From Paralvinella palmiformis (taxonomy: Eukaryota > Annelida > Polychaeta > Terebellida > Alvinellidae): DNA of 64,000 bases. Positions 23,001-31,900 of this stretch are shown piece by piece; position 1 is the first letter of the stretch, and the number at the start of each line of letters is the position of its first letter. The position numbers were made by a program, and so were the translations under genes. Below the pieces are notes generated by a model. That model did no database searches, was not told the DNA's origin, and worked only from the letters and a program-made list of their open reading frames with translations. The DNA lies in contig JAODUP010000225.1 of NCBI GenBank assembly GCA_025642065.1, positions 143,501 through 207,500 on the forward strand, written 5' to 3'.

Positions 23001-24010
23001 TGATATCGATTTTGGAAAAAGGGAGTTTTTTTCTACATGTATGTATCAGTGTCTGAATATATCTGGGAGATGGAGCTCCAAAGATTGACCTCCCCTGAAG
23101 TCAGGACAGCACCCCAGCAAATGTTTTTTTTCCGGATCTGGCAACTGAGCCATTCACTCATTATTAGAAATATTTCCTTTACTTAACAGGAATTAAGAAC
23201 TTCATGAAAGATATTTCAAAGATGTTGGACAAGAAACCTTTCCCAGAACTGTGGTGGAAGGTGATGTGGTTAGGAGTAACACCTGCTATTCTCATGGTGG
23301 GTATATTATCATTTAAATGTGTTTTTCTTTGGTTAACTACAGAATTGTCATTATGTTACAGTTATGATAAATGTGGTTTAATTAGTGCATATTCTAAGGT
23401 CAGTAAGAGTTAGTAATTTATGAAATTCTACATTGCAGTTCATCATGTTCTTCACATGGATTGATTACACTCCAAGTAAATATGCTGACTATCATTATCC
23501 TGTGTGGGCTGATGCTATGGGATGGCTGATCTCAATGGCATCTGTTACGGCAATACCTACTGTGATGATATACAAACTGTGTACTGTTGATTATAATGGC
23601 ACATTATTAGAGGTAAATTGAATGCTTTTCTAGATTACTGTCTTAATTATGTATATATATAACATAAATGAGATGATTTATTTCCTGTTGATTATATTAT
23701 TTTATTTTATACTTTCTTATGTTGTTTATTTGTCTTGTAATACTTTCAGAAATTGAAGTTCCTCACGACGCCAACGTCAGATTGGGGTCCTGCTAACGAG
23801 AAACACAAACAAGCAGTGGAAGTGATAAATACACGTTTAGATACAAGAATACCTCTAACAGAACCCGAAATTGTTGTCTTCAGCGAACATCATCAAGCTA
23901 CCACTGAGAAGGTACCACAGAATAGTGAAATGAGCAAACAACCAGAAAGTGAATCACAGTTACTGTCGAGTGAAGAATGTAAATTGCAAAGCGATCAAGA
24001 TGTATGTTAG
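7860..24010 (+). CDS. SLC6 glycine-transporter-like Na+/Cl- symporter, copy A (13 exons, 5' partial)
   Basis: Plasma-membrane symporter of the SLC6 (NSS) family, expected to move a small amino acid, probably glycine, with Na+ and Cl-. Coding exons: 7860-8070, 8236-8367, 8571-8714, 13218-13392, 15219-15351, 15458-15592, 16071-16174, 19876-20000, 20101-20351, 22017-22116, 23190-23296, 23439-23612, 23750-24010; all introns GT-AG, frame continuous for 683 residues to TAG. Seen: the NSS signature [18 protein letters not shown] in TM1, TM3 [11 protein letters not shown]6 [10 protein letters not shown] followed by [11 protein letters not shown]8 LGLGTQF, and a C-terminal segment with SDWGPA as in GlyT1. 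TM8 Gly instead of Asp and the tail resemble SLC6A9; the substrate is inferred, not shown. The first exon (copy B encodes MTVKQDTS there) was not found upstream and probably lies outside the window. Exons 2-14 match copy B in length one for one. Confidence 0.93.
8236..8367 (+). CDS. copy A exon 3: end of TM1 and TM2
   Basis: Acceptor TATTCTAG, donor GTATGT. Completes the Gly-Gly-Gly-Ala-Phe motif and encodes TM2 ([13 protein letters not shown], the conserved E-x-x-x-GQ turn). The protein is identical to copy B; by eye only one synonymous change in the part compared. Confidence 0.94.
8571..8714 (+). CDS. copy A exon 4: TM3
   Basis: Acceptor TGTATTACAG, donor GTAAGG. Encodes TM3 with the conserved IYYNVVIAW, including the Tyr expected to line the substrate site, then CDNHWNTP entering extracellular loop 2. 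Two residues differ from copy B (FIVSFNKH against FFVSFNKR). Confidence 0.94.
9754..9805 (+). mobile_element. 5'-truncated family 1 SINE with 15-bp target-site duplication
   Basis: Only the last ~52 bases of the SINE (GGTCCATTTAGCC to CATCAATCA) are present, flanked by TCAGACACTGGATAA at 9739-9753 and 9806-9820. This is the expected product of LINE-driven target-primed reverse transcription that stopped early. Confidence 0.88.
10545..10745. repeat. dispersed repeat D2, copy 2
   Basis: Aligns with 2925-3135 over about 200 bp with scattered substitutions; lies in intron 4 of SLC6 copy A. Confidence 0.65.
11186..11830. mobile_element. pogo-like Tc1/mariner element with TA target duplication
   Basis: Ends in imperfect inverted repeats: CCGTATATACTCGCATATAAG on the left, and a right end whose complement is CCATACATACTCTCGTATAAG. 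TA lies on both sides. Near the right end an acidic stretch ([20 protein letters not shown], about 11580-11660) resembles the C-terminus of pogo/Tigger transposases. The rest of the transposase is gone. Sits in intron 4 of copy A and is not seen in copy B. Confidence 0.7.
12027..12318. mobile_element. fold-back MITE, copy 1
   Basis: Terminal inverted repeats GAGATTCCATATATGC and GCATATATGGAATCTC. An internal hairpin at 12146-12200 has ~27-nt arms around CCCGGG. No coding capacity. Confidence 0.72.
12326..12537. mobile_element. fold-back MITE, copy 2 (tandem)
   Basis: Starts a few bases after copy 1 with CGAGATTCCATACATGG and ends near TGCATACGGAATCTATG. Shares GATTCAACCATCTGATTCGA with copy 1. 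Internal hairpin at 12415-12453 with arms AATCCAGAATTTTA. Confidence 0.68.
13218..13392 (+). CDS. copy A exon 5: extracellular loop 2
   Basis: Acceptor TTTTTTGTAG, donor GTAAGT. Encodes most of the large loop EL2, with Cys residues in ACGIL, KNCSAS and NHTCNY and three N-glycosylation sequons (NCS, NHT, NLT). About nine of 58 residues differ from copy B, far more than in neighbouring membrane exons; the sequon positions are kept. Confidence 0.92.
14250..14442 (+). mobile_element. tRNA-derived SINE, family 1
   Basis: A box region GGTCTAGCAGTAGC, B box GTTCGAATC, TTTCATCTTTGACTTCGC and a CATCAATC end. Inserted in intron 5 of SLC6 copy A; absent from the 718-nt intron 5 of copy B. Confidence 0.85.
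15219..15351 (+). CDS. copy A exon 6: EL2 end and TM4
   Basis: Acceptor CTTAACAG, donor GTAACT. Joins as [13 protein letters not shown] and encodes TM4 and KGIKSQGK. One substitution from copy B (V for L). The near-identical tract shared with copy B begins sharply at this exon. Confidence 0.93.
15458..15592 (+). CDS. copy A exon 7: TM5
   Basis: Acceptor TGACCAG, donor GTGAGA, phase 0 at both ends. Encodes [20 protein letters not shown] (TM5) and the following extracellular turn ending RLASAK. The protein is identical to copy B. Confidence 0.94.
16071..16174 (+). CDS. copy A exon 8: TM6 substrate/ion-site exon
   Basis: Acceptor TGCCATGCAG, donor GTGAGT. Encodes TM6 with [19 protein letters not shown] and the intracellular motif NKFHNNC. 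The unwound region reads S-L-S-P-G. The 104-nt length is, to my knowledge, typical of this exon in SLC6 genes. Identical to copy B. Confidence 0.94.
17402..17624. mobile_element. small TIR element (MITE) with 5-bp target duplication
   Basis: 223 bp with perfect 14-bp terminal inverted repeats CAGGGTACCCACAG, flanked by TTATT on both sides (17397-17401 and 17625-17629). The corresponding place in copy B (about 31570-31600) has a single TTATT and no element. Internal ACAGGGA repeats. The CAGGG end suggests a hAT-type non-autonomous element, but the duplication is 5 bp rather than 8, so the class is uncertain. Confidence 0.8.
18593..18689 (+). pseudogene. possible orphan exon with TM9-like peptide in intron 8 of copy A
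   Basis: After a plausible acceptor (TTGTCCTTTAG) an open stretch encodes [20 protein letters not shown] and continues [11 protein letters not shown] to a TGA. The G...C..L.F.T..G.YY pattern resembles TM9 of other SLC6 proteins. No donor or matching sequence in copy B was seen. May be chance. Confidence 0.25.
19876..20000 (+). CDS. copy A exon 9: TM7
   Basis: Acceptor TGATTCCAG, donor GTAAGT. Encodes [20 protein letters not shown], with the Asn and Ser that line the Na+ and Cl- sites in the family, then IGFMAHEM. The protein is identical to copy B. Confidence 0.94.
20101..20351 (+). CDS. copy A exon 10: EL4, TM8, start of TM9
   Basis: Acceptor TTATTTTCAG, donor GTATGT. Encodes [19 protein letters not shown] (EL4), TM8 with LGLGTQF and the start of TM9 ([12 protein letters not shown]). 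At 251 nt it has the combined size of two exons (113 + 138) usual in vertebrate SLC6 genes. One residue differs from copy B (PIW against PFW). Confidence 0.94.
21217..21330 (+). mobile_element. pogo-like element end (fragment)
   Basis: TACCGTATATACCTGTGTATAAGTC closely matches the left end of the element at 11186 (given here as its positions 21217-21241), followed by repeated ATAAGTCGA/ATAAGTTGAGG motifs. The other end was not found. Confidence 0.45.
21670..21850 (+). mobile_element. tRNA-derived SINE, family 1, with 13-bp target-site duplication
   Basis: Full-length copy in intron 10 of SLC6 copy A. B box GTTCGAATC; flanked by ACATAAAATACAG at 21657-21669 and 21851-21863. Missing from the 104-nt intron 10 of copy B. 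Confidence 0.9.
22017..22116 (+). CDS. copy A exon 11: TM9-TM10
   Basis: Acceptor TTTTTTAG, donor GTAAGT. Encodes [19 protein letters not shown] and TM10 through ALNYVYG. The protein is identical to copy B, but the flanking introns are very different in length. Confidence 0.93.
23190..23296 (+). CDS. copy A exon 12: TM10-11 loop
   Basis: Acceptor ACTTAACAG, donor GTGGGT. Encodes [20 protein letters not shown] and the start of TM11 ([10 protein letters not shown]). The protein is identical to copy B. Confidence 0.93.
23439..23612 (+). CDS. copy A exon 13: TM11-TM12
   Basis: Acceptor CATTGCAG, donor GTAAAT. Encodes [20 protein letters not shown] (TM11 end and loop) and TM12 ([20 protein letters not shown]), ending NGTLLE. 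Identical to copy B; the introns on both sides are about 97-99% identical by eye. Confidence 0.94.
23750..24010 (+). CDS. copy A exon 14: cytoplasmic C-terminus
   Basis: Acceptor TACTTTCAG; stop TAG at 24008-24010. Begins [19 protein letters not shown], as in GlyT1-type tails, and ends SDQDVC. About 17 of 86 residues differ from copy B although intron 13 just upstream is nearly identical. The C-terminal Val-Cys is kept in both. Confidence 0.92.
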   Translation, partial: KLKFLTTPTSDWGPANEKHKQAVEVINTRLDTRIPLTEPEIVVFSEHHQATTEKVPQNSEMSKQPESESQLLSSEECKLQSDQDVC

Positions 24011-24904
24011 TTATGCGATGTCAGATGTGAGTGACAACAACAAACAAAGAATCTCGGGTCAGATTTGGTAATGGAGATTGCTGGCGAGTTACGCCAAGTA
24101 ATTATTGTTATCTGATATATTGAAAAAGTACTCGCATTTTATGTTAATTAATCTGTCTGTGAAGAAATGGTATCAGTCTGGCTAAAAGTCATTCCCAACT
24201 GGACAACTGACTGTGGTGTATGTGGTATATGTGGCTTTATGTCAGTATTGAGCTGGCAAGTGTGTTTTGAGCTGAAGATTTCCAGAAGACTTCATATCAG
24301 ATGCTGTGACCTAGTCGGTATATAATTGTATAAAATCACTGTAATCTTCATAAATCAGCAAGAGATTGTGTTTTGTTAGATTTAAGAAATGCTACGACTG
24401 GATCGTTTCTATATGATAAATGATATTTGTTGTTTTTCTGTCTTTATACTTGCAACTCATCATTTGTGATTGACTAGTATTTAACAGGTGGATGTTTTGA
24501 GGTGTGTGCTTGTTATGGATATGTTACGACTTTCGTGATAATGTTGTGCCTGGGTGCGGTATGTGATGTGATTAGCCCAATATCTACTGGCATCCATTAT
24601 GACTGTTGGGTAGGTAGCTCCAAGCTAAATGTTGCCAACAAAACTTAGACAGTATACGCTAAGAACAATTCCCAAGTTGGGATCATTTTCATCATCTGGT
24701 GATCTATTTGGTTTGTATTGGTGGAATGAGTCATGGGGTGCAATGGCTTCTGTGGAGTTAATGACAATAACAGACTGTACAGGTCTTTACTCCAGAAACA
24801 AATTGTGGTGTTTAGAACAGTCATATAGTGGTGCGCTTGTCCTTGTTGTAATTATGGTTTAAATAATACATATTTGTATGTATCATTTCTTAATTTAAGA
24901 ATTT

Positions 24905-24929
24905 CCACACACACACACACACACACACA
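24905..24929. repeat. CA microsatellite
   Basis: Pure CA run in the 3' flank of copy A. Confidence 0.9.
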
Positions 24930-25066
24930 GTTAATGACGTCTGTCATAGTATTAAACAGTGTTATTCAGTATTTTTTAAACACCCATCATTTACAGATAG
25001 GTGTTTCATTATTGTATTTAATTTTTGCCGTGTTCATCCCTTGGGTCATACATACTATGTGTATAA

Positions 25067-25090
25067 TATATATATATATATATATATATA
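25067..25090. repeat. TA microsatellite
   Basis: Pure TA run. Confidence 0.9.
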
Positions 25091-26408
25091 GGCCAGTGTG
25101 TGGATATAGAAAAGACTGAACTGTAGAGAAAGGTGCAGCATAGAGAAAATGGACTGCCAAATTTCCCTTCTGACATTTTATTATTGTGGTGAAGCTATAG
25201 TGACAAGAATGGTTACATGTTATTCCTCTATTCATTAGTTCCATTTACAATTTGCGTCTATGCTAGTGTTTGAATGCGTGAGAAATGATGTATTATTGGT
25301 ATCTGTGTAGAACACAGAATCAGTGAGTCAGTTATCATTCGTATCTTCTTGTGTCACTGATATATTGTATTCCAGACAGTTAACCCAAATATTGGCATCT
25401 CTTTACTGTTTGTTGTATTCTTACTTTGTTTCAACAACATAAAACAAACTTATGGTGTCTTCTCGTATTACCGTACAAACCAGTTACAGACTTAGTCTCG
25501 TTTTGTAATGTACTTGAATTGTGCAAAATCTGTGTTTTTCTGGGTAGTATATTTCCTCAGACATTGCTCATCAAACAAAATAGTTATAACACAGATACTG
25601 AGATAGTATATCTTCTAGGTGATTCTTTTGATTTTGTGTAACTAGTTTTAAAACTAGTTATGTTGCATTTTGTATGATTTTTTTCTTTTATTTATATATT
25701 GTGAATGCCATTGGTATAGAGACAATCATAGCATTTTGTATAGTTACATGAGTTGGTCACTCGAATGTTTTCAACAAAGTTGTATCCATCTTGTTAAAAC
25801 GTATTTATCAGATGTTATCAGTAAACACATAGTAACCAAACTGTAATGTAGTCATGTCTGCTTTTGTTAATGGATAGAAACTTGAAAAACTTCACATAAT
25901 CATTATTGGCGCGATGTGGCTTCAGTTTTTACTTGGTAATCATAGTCAATAATCATGGCTCACAAAGTTCCTGGAACATCTTTAGACCCACGAATTAAAA
26001 AAAATATTCAAGCAACTTGAAAACCTCTAAACGTTGAATAAATCCATTAAAATGCATTTTATTTCTTATTAAATATATTGTGTAGTATGCGTTTGTTCAA
26101 GACTGATTTATGACTTAAATGATCAGATCCGTGCTAGACGGTTTGCCTACTTCACAGAAGTAACAGTAAATAAGATTGATATAATAAAGTAACTGAAGAA
26201 ATAATAATTACCACATTTATATGGCACCATTCCCTCAAGTTGTATAATAATCATGAATTAGTGGTACACGTGTCCTTGACATTTCTTTAGTGACATCTTC
26301 AAATTATTGTTAAGTACAGGATTCCGCGTAGATTGTATATTTGATTTAGGACACGATATGCAGTTGCTCTCGATAAACCTATCTACTGGTATTTGCTATT
26401 TAATGCTA

Positions 26409-26565
26409 GGGCACCTCTGTGATCGAGCTGGTAGCACATTGGACCACAGATCACTCCAATCAGAGTTCGAATCTCGGCCTAGGCATATCTAAAGGGTGTT
26501 TCATCTTTGACTTCGCTTCATTACTGTCGGAGGTTGCTCGGTCCATTTACCTACCGTGTGCTAAA
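26409..26565 (+). mobile_element. tRNA-derived SINE, family 1 (3' end diverged)
   Basis: Head with GAGCTGGTAGCAC, B box GTTCGAATC, TTTCATCTTTGACTTCGC; identity stops near CCGTGTGCTAAAC, before the usual ATC tail. Confidence 0.75.
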
Positions 26566-26870
26566 CAAACGGATGTACTTCCAATTTGGTTGTCTGCTGC
26601 AAAATACTGCAATTACAGTCATCACAAGTTACAGAATAAATGCATTCTGTAAGGCACATCAGTGATAGCTAGTTCTATGTAAATATGGTTCACTTCACAG
26701 AATTTTCCATTGAAGGACACTTCCAAAAACCTAAAGTTTATTGTAATACCATTAAAATATTTAATGAAATATTTGACAACCATTTGAAGTACAGGTAACA
26801 TGCTACAACATAAAATCTGTAACTCGATCTAATGCAACTGAAATAGTATATCTGGGCTGGAGGTTCTACA

Positions 26871-27046
26871 TGATGATTGATATTTTACGGCCACTTCTGT
26901 CGACATGGTAGGCCATGCGACCTCCAAAGGTAATGAAGCGAAGTCGCGGCTGAAACGACCTTCAGATATGCTCACGCCGAGATTTGAACACGGGTGGTAG
27001 TATTCTGTGGTTCAACACGCTACTGCTAGACCACGGAGACACCCTC
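26871..27046 (-). mobile_element. tRNA-derived SINE, family 1
   Basis: Inverted copy; - strand reads GGTGTCTCCGTGGTCTAGC, the B box is slightly mutated (GTTCAAATC), and it ends ATCATCA. GTTCTACA flanks both sides as a possible target duplication. Confidence 0.8.
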
Positions 27047-28677
27047 TCAAAGTTCTACACCATGCAGCGTTCTACCATACTTCTCATTTGTTTGAAGTTC
27101 TAGATATAATTCCTGTAAAATATCCCGCCCTAAACTTCAAATTTTATCTAGTTTTAAACATCATTGTAACCAGTTTTTGAACAAGAAACGTAATCTACAA
27201 TATGCCAAGCCTCGTAGAAAGAGAATATAATGGCGTTTTTCTCACTGTTGTATTAAACACACTTATCCCAAGTGGAGGTGAAAAGAAATGGACACCTGAT
27301 ATGATCAACACGTTTTATTTATTTTTCTAATATCTTTAACAAAGTGGAAATACCTACTCTCACACCACTCAAACAATAACAATTAATGTATGACAAAGAA
27401 ACGAAACAATTTTGCTCGAACAAATGAAAACCTTGTCTACAAAATGAATACAAATAAAGCCTTTACTACTGCTGTGTTTAATCTGGAAATCTTATCAAGC
27501 TCAGAACCAAGACAAAACCATCACTGTAATTGCGACCGAAGAATGTCTATAGCAAGCAATCGATTTCAACCATTTCATCATAATTATCATTTGTAATACA
27601 CCACCAAGTTAACACCAGTAAATACACCACTCACCCAAGTTATCAGGTTATAATCACAGGCATACCATGTGACATTCAGTCATTGGTGACGGGCAAAGCA
27701 AGTCTTGATGTTTAATAAATAAGAGGCTAATCAATGTTATACAAAACCCAAAACTAATAGGCTAGGTTTATATCGATATATTTATGCACACCTCCTAAAT
27801 GCTGTTTTTAATACCGACAAGAAGGAAATTAAACAAAATAATCAATACTTCAGTCAATCATGAGCCGGCTTATAGCACATTACATTAATGACTAATGAGT
27901 TACAAGACATTTGTTCCTATACAGAATCACAGATTCTCCCAGACAGCAGCAGATAATCTATGTACATTTACCATTCACAATCATGCAATTCTACCAGTGC
28001 ATTTAAAACAAATAAATCATTTGCCTGGACATTGCTGGAATTACAGAAAAATAATTACAGCAATTCATCACGGATGTACCTGCACAGCATCCTACCCATC
28101 TGATGGCTTATTAGTTCACAGCAGGTTCAAATGTGGGTCAAGTCAGTGTCACTATTTTGATGGTGGTAATTAGTGTTGTAACAAAGCTAAACCAATATAC
28201 TTCAGTGTGTACTTGAGTAACGTGTAAATATGATCAAAGAATGTTACCAAACAGGAAACAAACACTTTACAATGACAGTAGTTCTATGAATTATGCTTAC
28301 ATGAAGATAAATAACACATACATGATATTTTGTTAATAGCTATCTTACAGATATGTAACAGAAGAGAATAATTATTGATCCAGGTGGATTAATTATTAAC
28401 ATTTGCTATGAAACCTTTGGCTGTCAGATGCCAGCCAACACATGGCTTAAAGTCACAGAGACCAGCATCAGCTACTGGGTTAGGAATGACTTGTACCTAC
28501 AAGTGGCCAGACTGATAAAAGTTTCTCACACTCAGAATCATATACGTGGAAAGTGATTCCTTTATCCATATTCTGGATACCAATTTTTACTTGGTGCAAG
28601 TTGTCTGTAATCTCCATTATCAAATCTGGCCCGAGATTCTTTGTTTGTTGTTCTCACTCATGTTTGACATCACATAA

Positions 28678-28938
28678 CTAACATACAGCTTGATCGCTTT
28701 GCAATTTACAGTCCTCACTCGACAATAACTGTGATTCACTTTCCCGTAGTTCACTCATCTCAGGGTTTAGTGGTACCTTTTCAGAAGCAACTTGATGGTG
28801 CATGTTGATGACAACAATCTCGGGTTCTGTTAGAGGTATTCTGGCATCTAAACGTGTATTTATCACCTCTACTGCTTGTTTATGTTTCTCGTTAGCTGGA
28901 ACCCAATCTGGCGATGGTGTCGTGAGAAACTTTAATTT
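28678..28938 (-). CDS. copy B exon 14: cytoplasmic C-terminus
   Basis: Counterpart of 23750-24010; acceptor ACTTTTAG, stop TAG at 28680-28678. Reads [14 protein letters not shown] (PSPDWV against PTSDWG in copy A) and ends SDQAVC. About 85% DNA identity to copy A, lower than the introns before it. Confidence 0.92.
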   Translation of the reverse strand, partial: KLKFLTTPSPDWVPANEKHKQAVEVINTRLDARIPLTEPEIVVINMHHQVASEKVPLNPEMSELRESESQLLSSEDCKLQSDQAVC

Positions 28939-31900
28939 CTAAAAGTATTACAAGTCAAATAAACAACATAAGAAAGTATAAAATAAAATAATATAATCAA
29001 CAGGAAATAAATCATCTCATTTATGTTTTATATATATAATTAAGACAGTAATCTAGAAAAGCATTCAATTTACCTCTAATAATGTGCCATTATAATCAAC
29101 AGTACACAGTTTGTATATCATCACAGTAGGTATTGCCGTAACAGATGCCATTGAGATCAGCCATCCCATAGCATCAGCCCACACAGGATAATGATAGTCA
29201 GCATATTTACTGGGAGTGTAATCAATCCATGTGAAGAACATGATGAACTGCAATGTAGAATTTCATAAATTACTAACTCTTACTGACCTTAGAATATGCA
29301 TTAATTAAACCACATTTATCATAACTGTAACATAATGACAATCTGTAGTTAACCAAAGAAAAACACATTTAAATGATAATATACCCACCATGAGAATAGC
29401 AGGTGTTACTCCTAACCACATCACCTTCCACCACAGTTCTGGGAAAGGTTTCTTGTCCAACATCTTTGAAATATCTTTCATGAAGTTCTTAATTCCTGTT
29501 AAGTAAAGGAAATATTTCTAATAACAGAAAAACAAGTGAATTGAAGCACTAACAAATCATCAATATCAGTTTTCTACCATTTTAAAAACAATGTTTACAA
29601 ATAAAAGCACTTAACTTACCGTAAACATAATTGAGAGCAATACACTCAAACAGTGTAATGATCAGCAAGGAATATGTAGCAGCATAGTTGTCTATTAGCT
29701 GTAACATGTACATTCCTCCCTGAAAAATAAGACAACAAAAACATGAAACGCAAATTATAAGTTTGGTCTGAATAAACTGTCTCACAAATAGTCAAGAAGT
29801 TCTCAAGTGAAAACAAAACATACTCGAGTACAGCAAGTTAAGCCTAGTAGAAAGCCCAAAACACATATCACAATAATCAGGAATGTTGGTCTTCGGTTCT
29901 TTCTCAATGTATCAGGAAACACATCCAGTAGTGTAGTGTGAATGGTGGTAATTACAGAAAACTGTGTGCCAAGTCCCAGGGTAATCAGCATTGAGAAAAA
30001 GAGGATTGCCCAAAATGGTGAAACAGGTAAACGTGACACAACCTCAGGATAGACAATGAAAGCCAAACCAGCACCTGAAAATAAGAAATTCATCAAACAA
30101 TGATCTACACTTATAAGCAGTAAACTACAATGAGCATTACTATCATAAATTATATTTATATGAAAGAAACTTACCATCACTAGCAACTTTGTCAATGGGT
30201 AGTTGCATTTCATGAGCCATGAAGCCAATTATGCCAAAGATGACGAAGCCAGCAAAGAAGCTTGTCAAACAATTACTGAATGACACAACCACAGCATCTC
30301 TGGAATCAGAAACAAGCTTCATGCAAATAAAGTTATTCAATTTTAGTTTTGTGCAGAACCTGCTATGACACACCTGACACTGCATATACAGAAGGTATAT
30401 AAATTCAACAGCATAGTCTACAATTATCATTGAAGGTTGCACATCAATAATAAAAACAAATCAATAACAAACATGAGAGTATTTTAAAATAAATTCAGTT
30501 CAACTAGTTTTTCATGGTCTTAAATAATAAATTTATTTTAATAAATATCAGCTAATAATTAATAACTAAAACAGGGAAGTAAGTGCATTTTCCAGAGGAT
30601 AATGCCAAGTGGATTTTAAAGATAAAATATACACTTGAGCAAGAGAAATTGAAAAAAAAAATGTGTAAAAATACCAACTCTAAACTGAGGACATCTAATA
30701 GCCAGTTAGTTTTGGAAATCTGGATACTATATTTTCATACAATAATATCTCAGACTCACCTACCAAAATACCGATCAAATCAATTCATCTGCGTTACATG
30801 GCAACAGTATGTTCACCAATAAAAATAAGCAGCATTGACATCATCACTTGATAGAAATTTATTTTGTCGTTAACAAATACTACTGCGAACAGATACTCTC
30901 AAGTGTATCCAGGAAAATGTGTGATGACGAGAGTATTAACATATGTGTTATTATAAATTGTATTCTTTTACTGAAGATATGAACACCTCAAAACTTTAAT
31001 TAAATAACTAATCATAATACTTTTTAATAGATTTGAAATTAAGGCAAATTTAAATGTTGCCCCTAAAATTAGCGAAACAGCTTTTATCCTTTTTGCCTAA
31101 TGATATATAGAATCTTGGTGGTGTGTGTTAAACAGTCTATTGCATAAACCTGTTGTTTCTAGAATAAGGCTAGTCTTTAAAACAGTCCATTCTACCTATA
31201 TCTACCTCCACTTTCCAATTACACGATTTTAAAGCCTTAGACAAGAGTAATGGCATAATACTTTACACGTGGGTTATATGAATTAGTAACAAAACATTAT
31301 GGACAATTATAGAATATTATCAGGTTATACATAATATTAAGATGAATAGAACACTTCCGATTTTAAATAATGGAGTGCATACAAAGTTTTCTGTCCCTGG
31401 CTAGATTTGACAGGCAAATAACTGACTTTTATATCCTACTGTTGTATGCAATAATAAAAGTGTATTATAACATTAAAAGAATTAATTTAGAAGTCCAAAA
31501 TTGTTACATCAAGGCAGCCCCATTATCCCCTTTATCCAGCATCTTATATATCAAATTAAAGTTAGGTCAAAATAACACCGGAAAGGTTTTATGCTGAAAG
31601 GTTTGATCACAAGAGTGGCTAATCTGATGCTAGACAAAAGAGTAATTGCTAGAAGAGATAATTAAAGATAATTTCCTCTACCAAATGACAGCCTTCTTAC
31701 ATAACAATCAATTATTGTTTGATGTAATAAATAATTTCAACTGATAAAATATTAAAAAAGCCAAGATTTGCACACACCAACTGTGCAAATGTTGGGAATC
31801 TATTAAAACTGGTGAATATGTAGAAGACTTCATTTGGTAGACAAAGAAATCATGAAATATGCAATTTTTGACGAAACTGCTTCTTGCAGCCAACTGCAGC

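Larger units (their letters stand above)
24011..28677. other. spacer and 3' flanks between the two SLC6 genes
   Basis: Homology between the copies continues about 100 bp past each stop codon, then weakens. The rest holds CA (24905-24929) and TA (25067-25090) microsatellites and two family 1 SINEs. No gene recognised; poly(A) sites could not be assigned. Confidence 0.6.
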
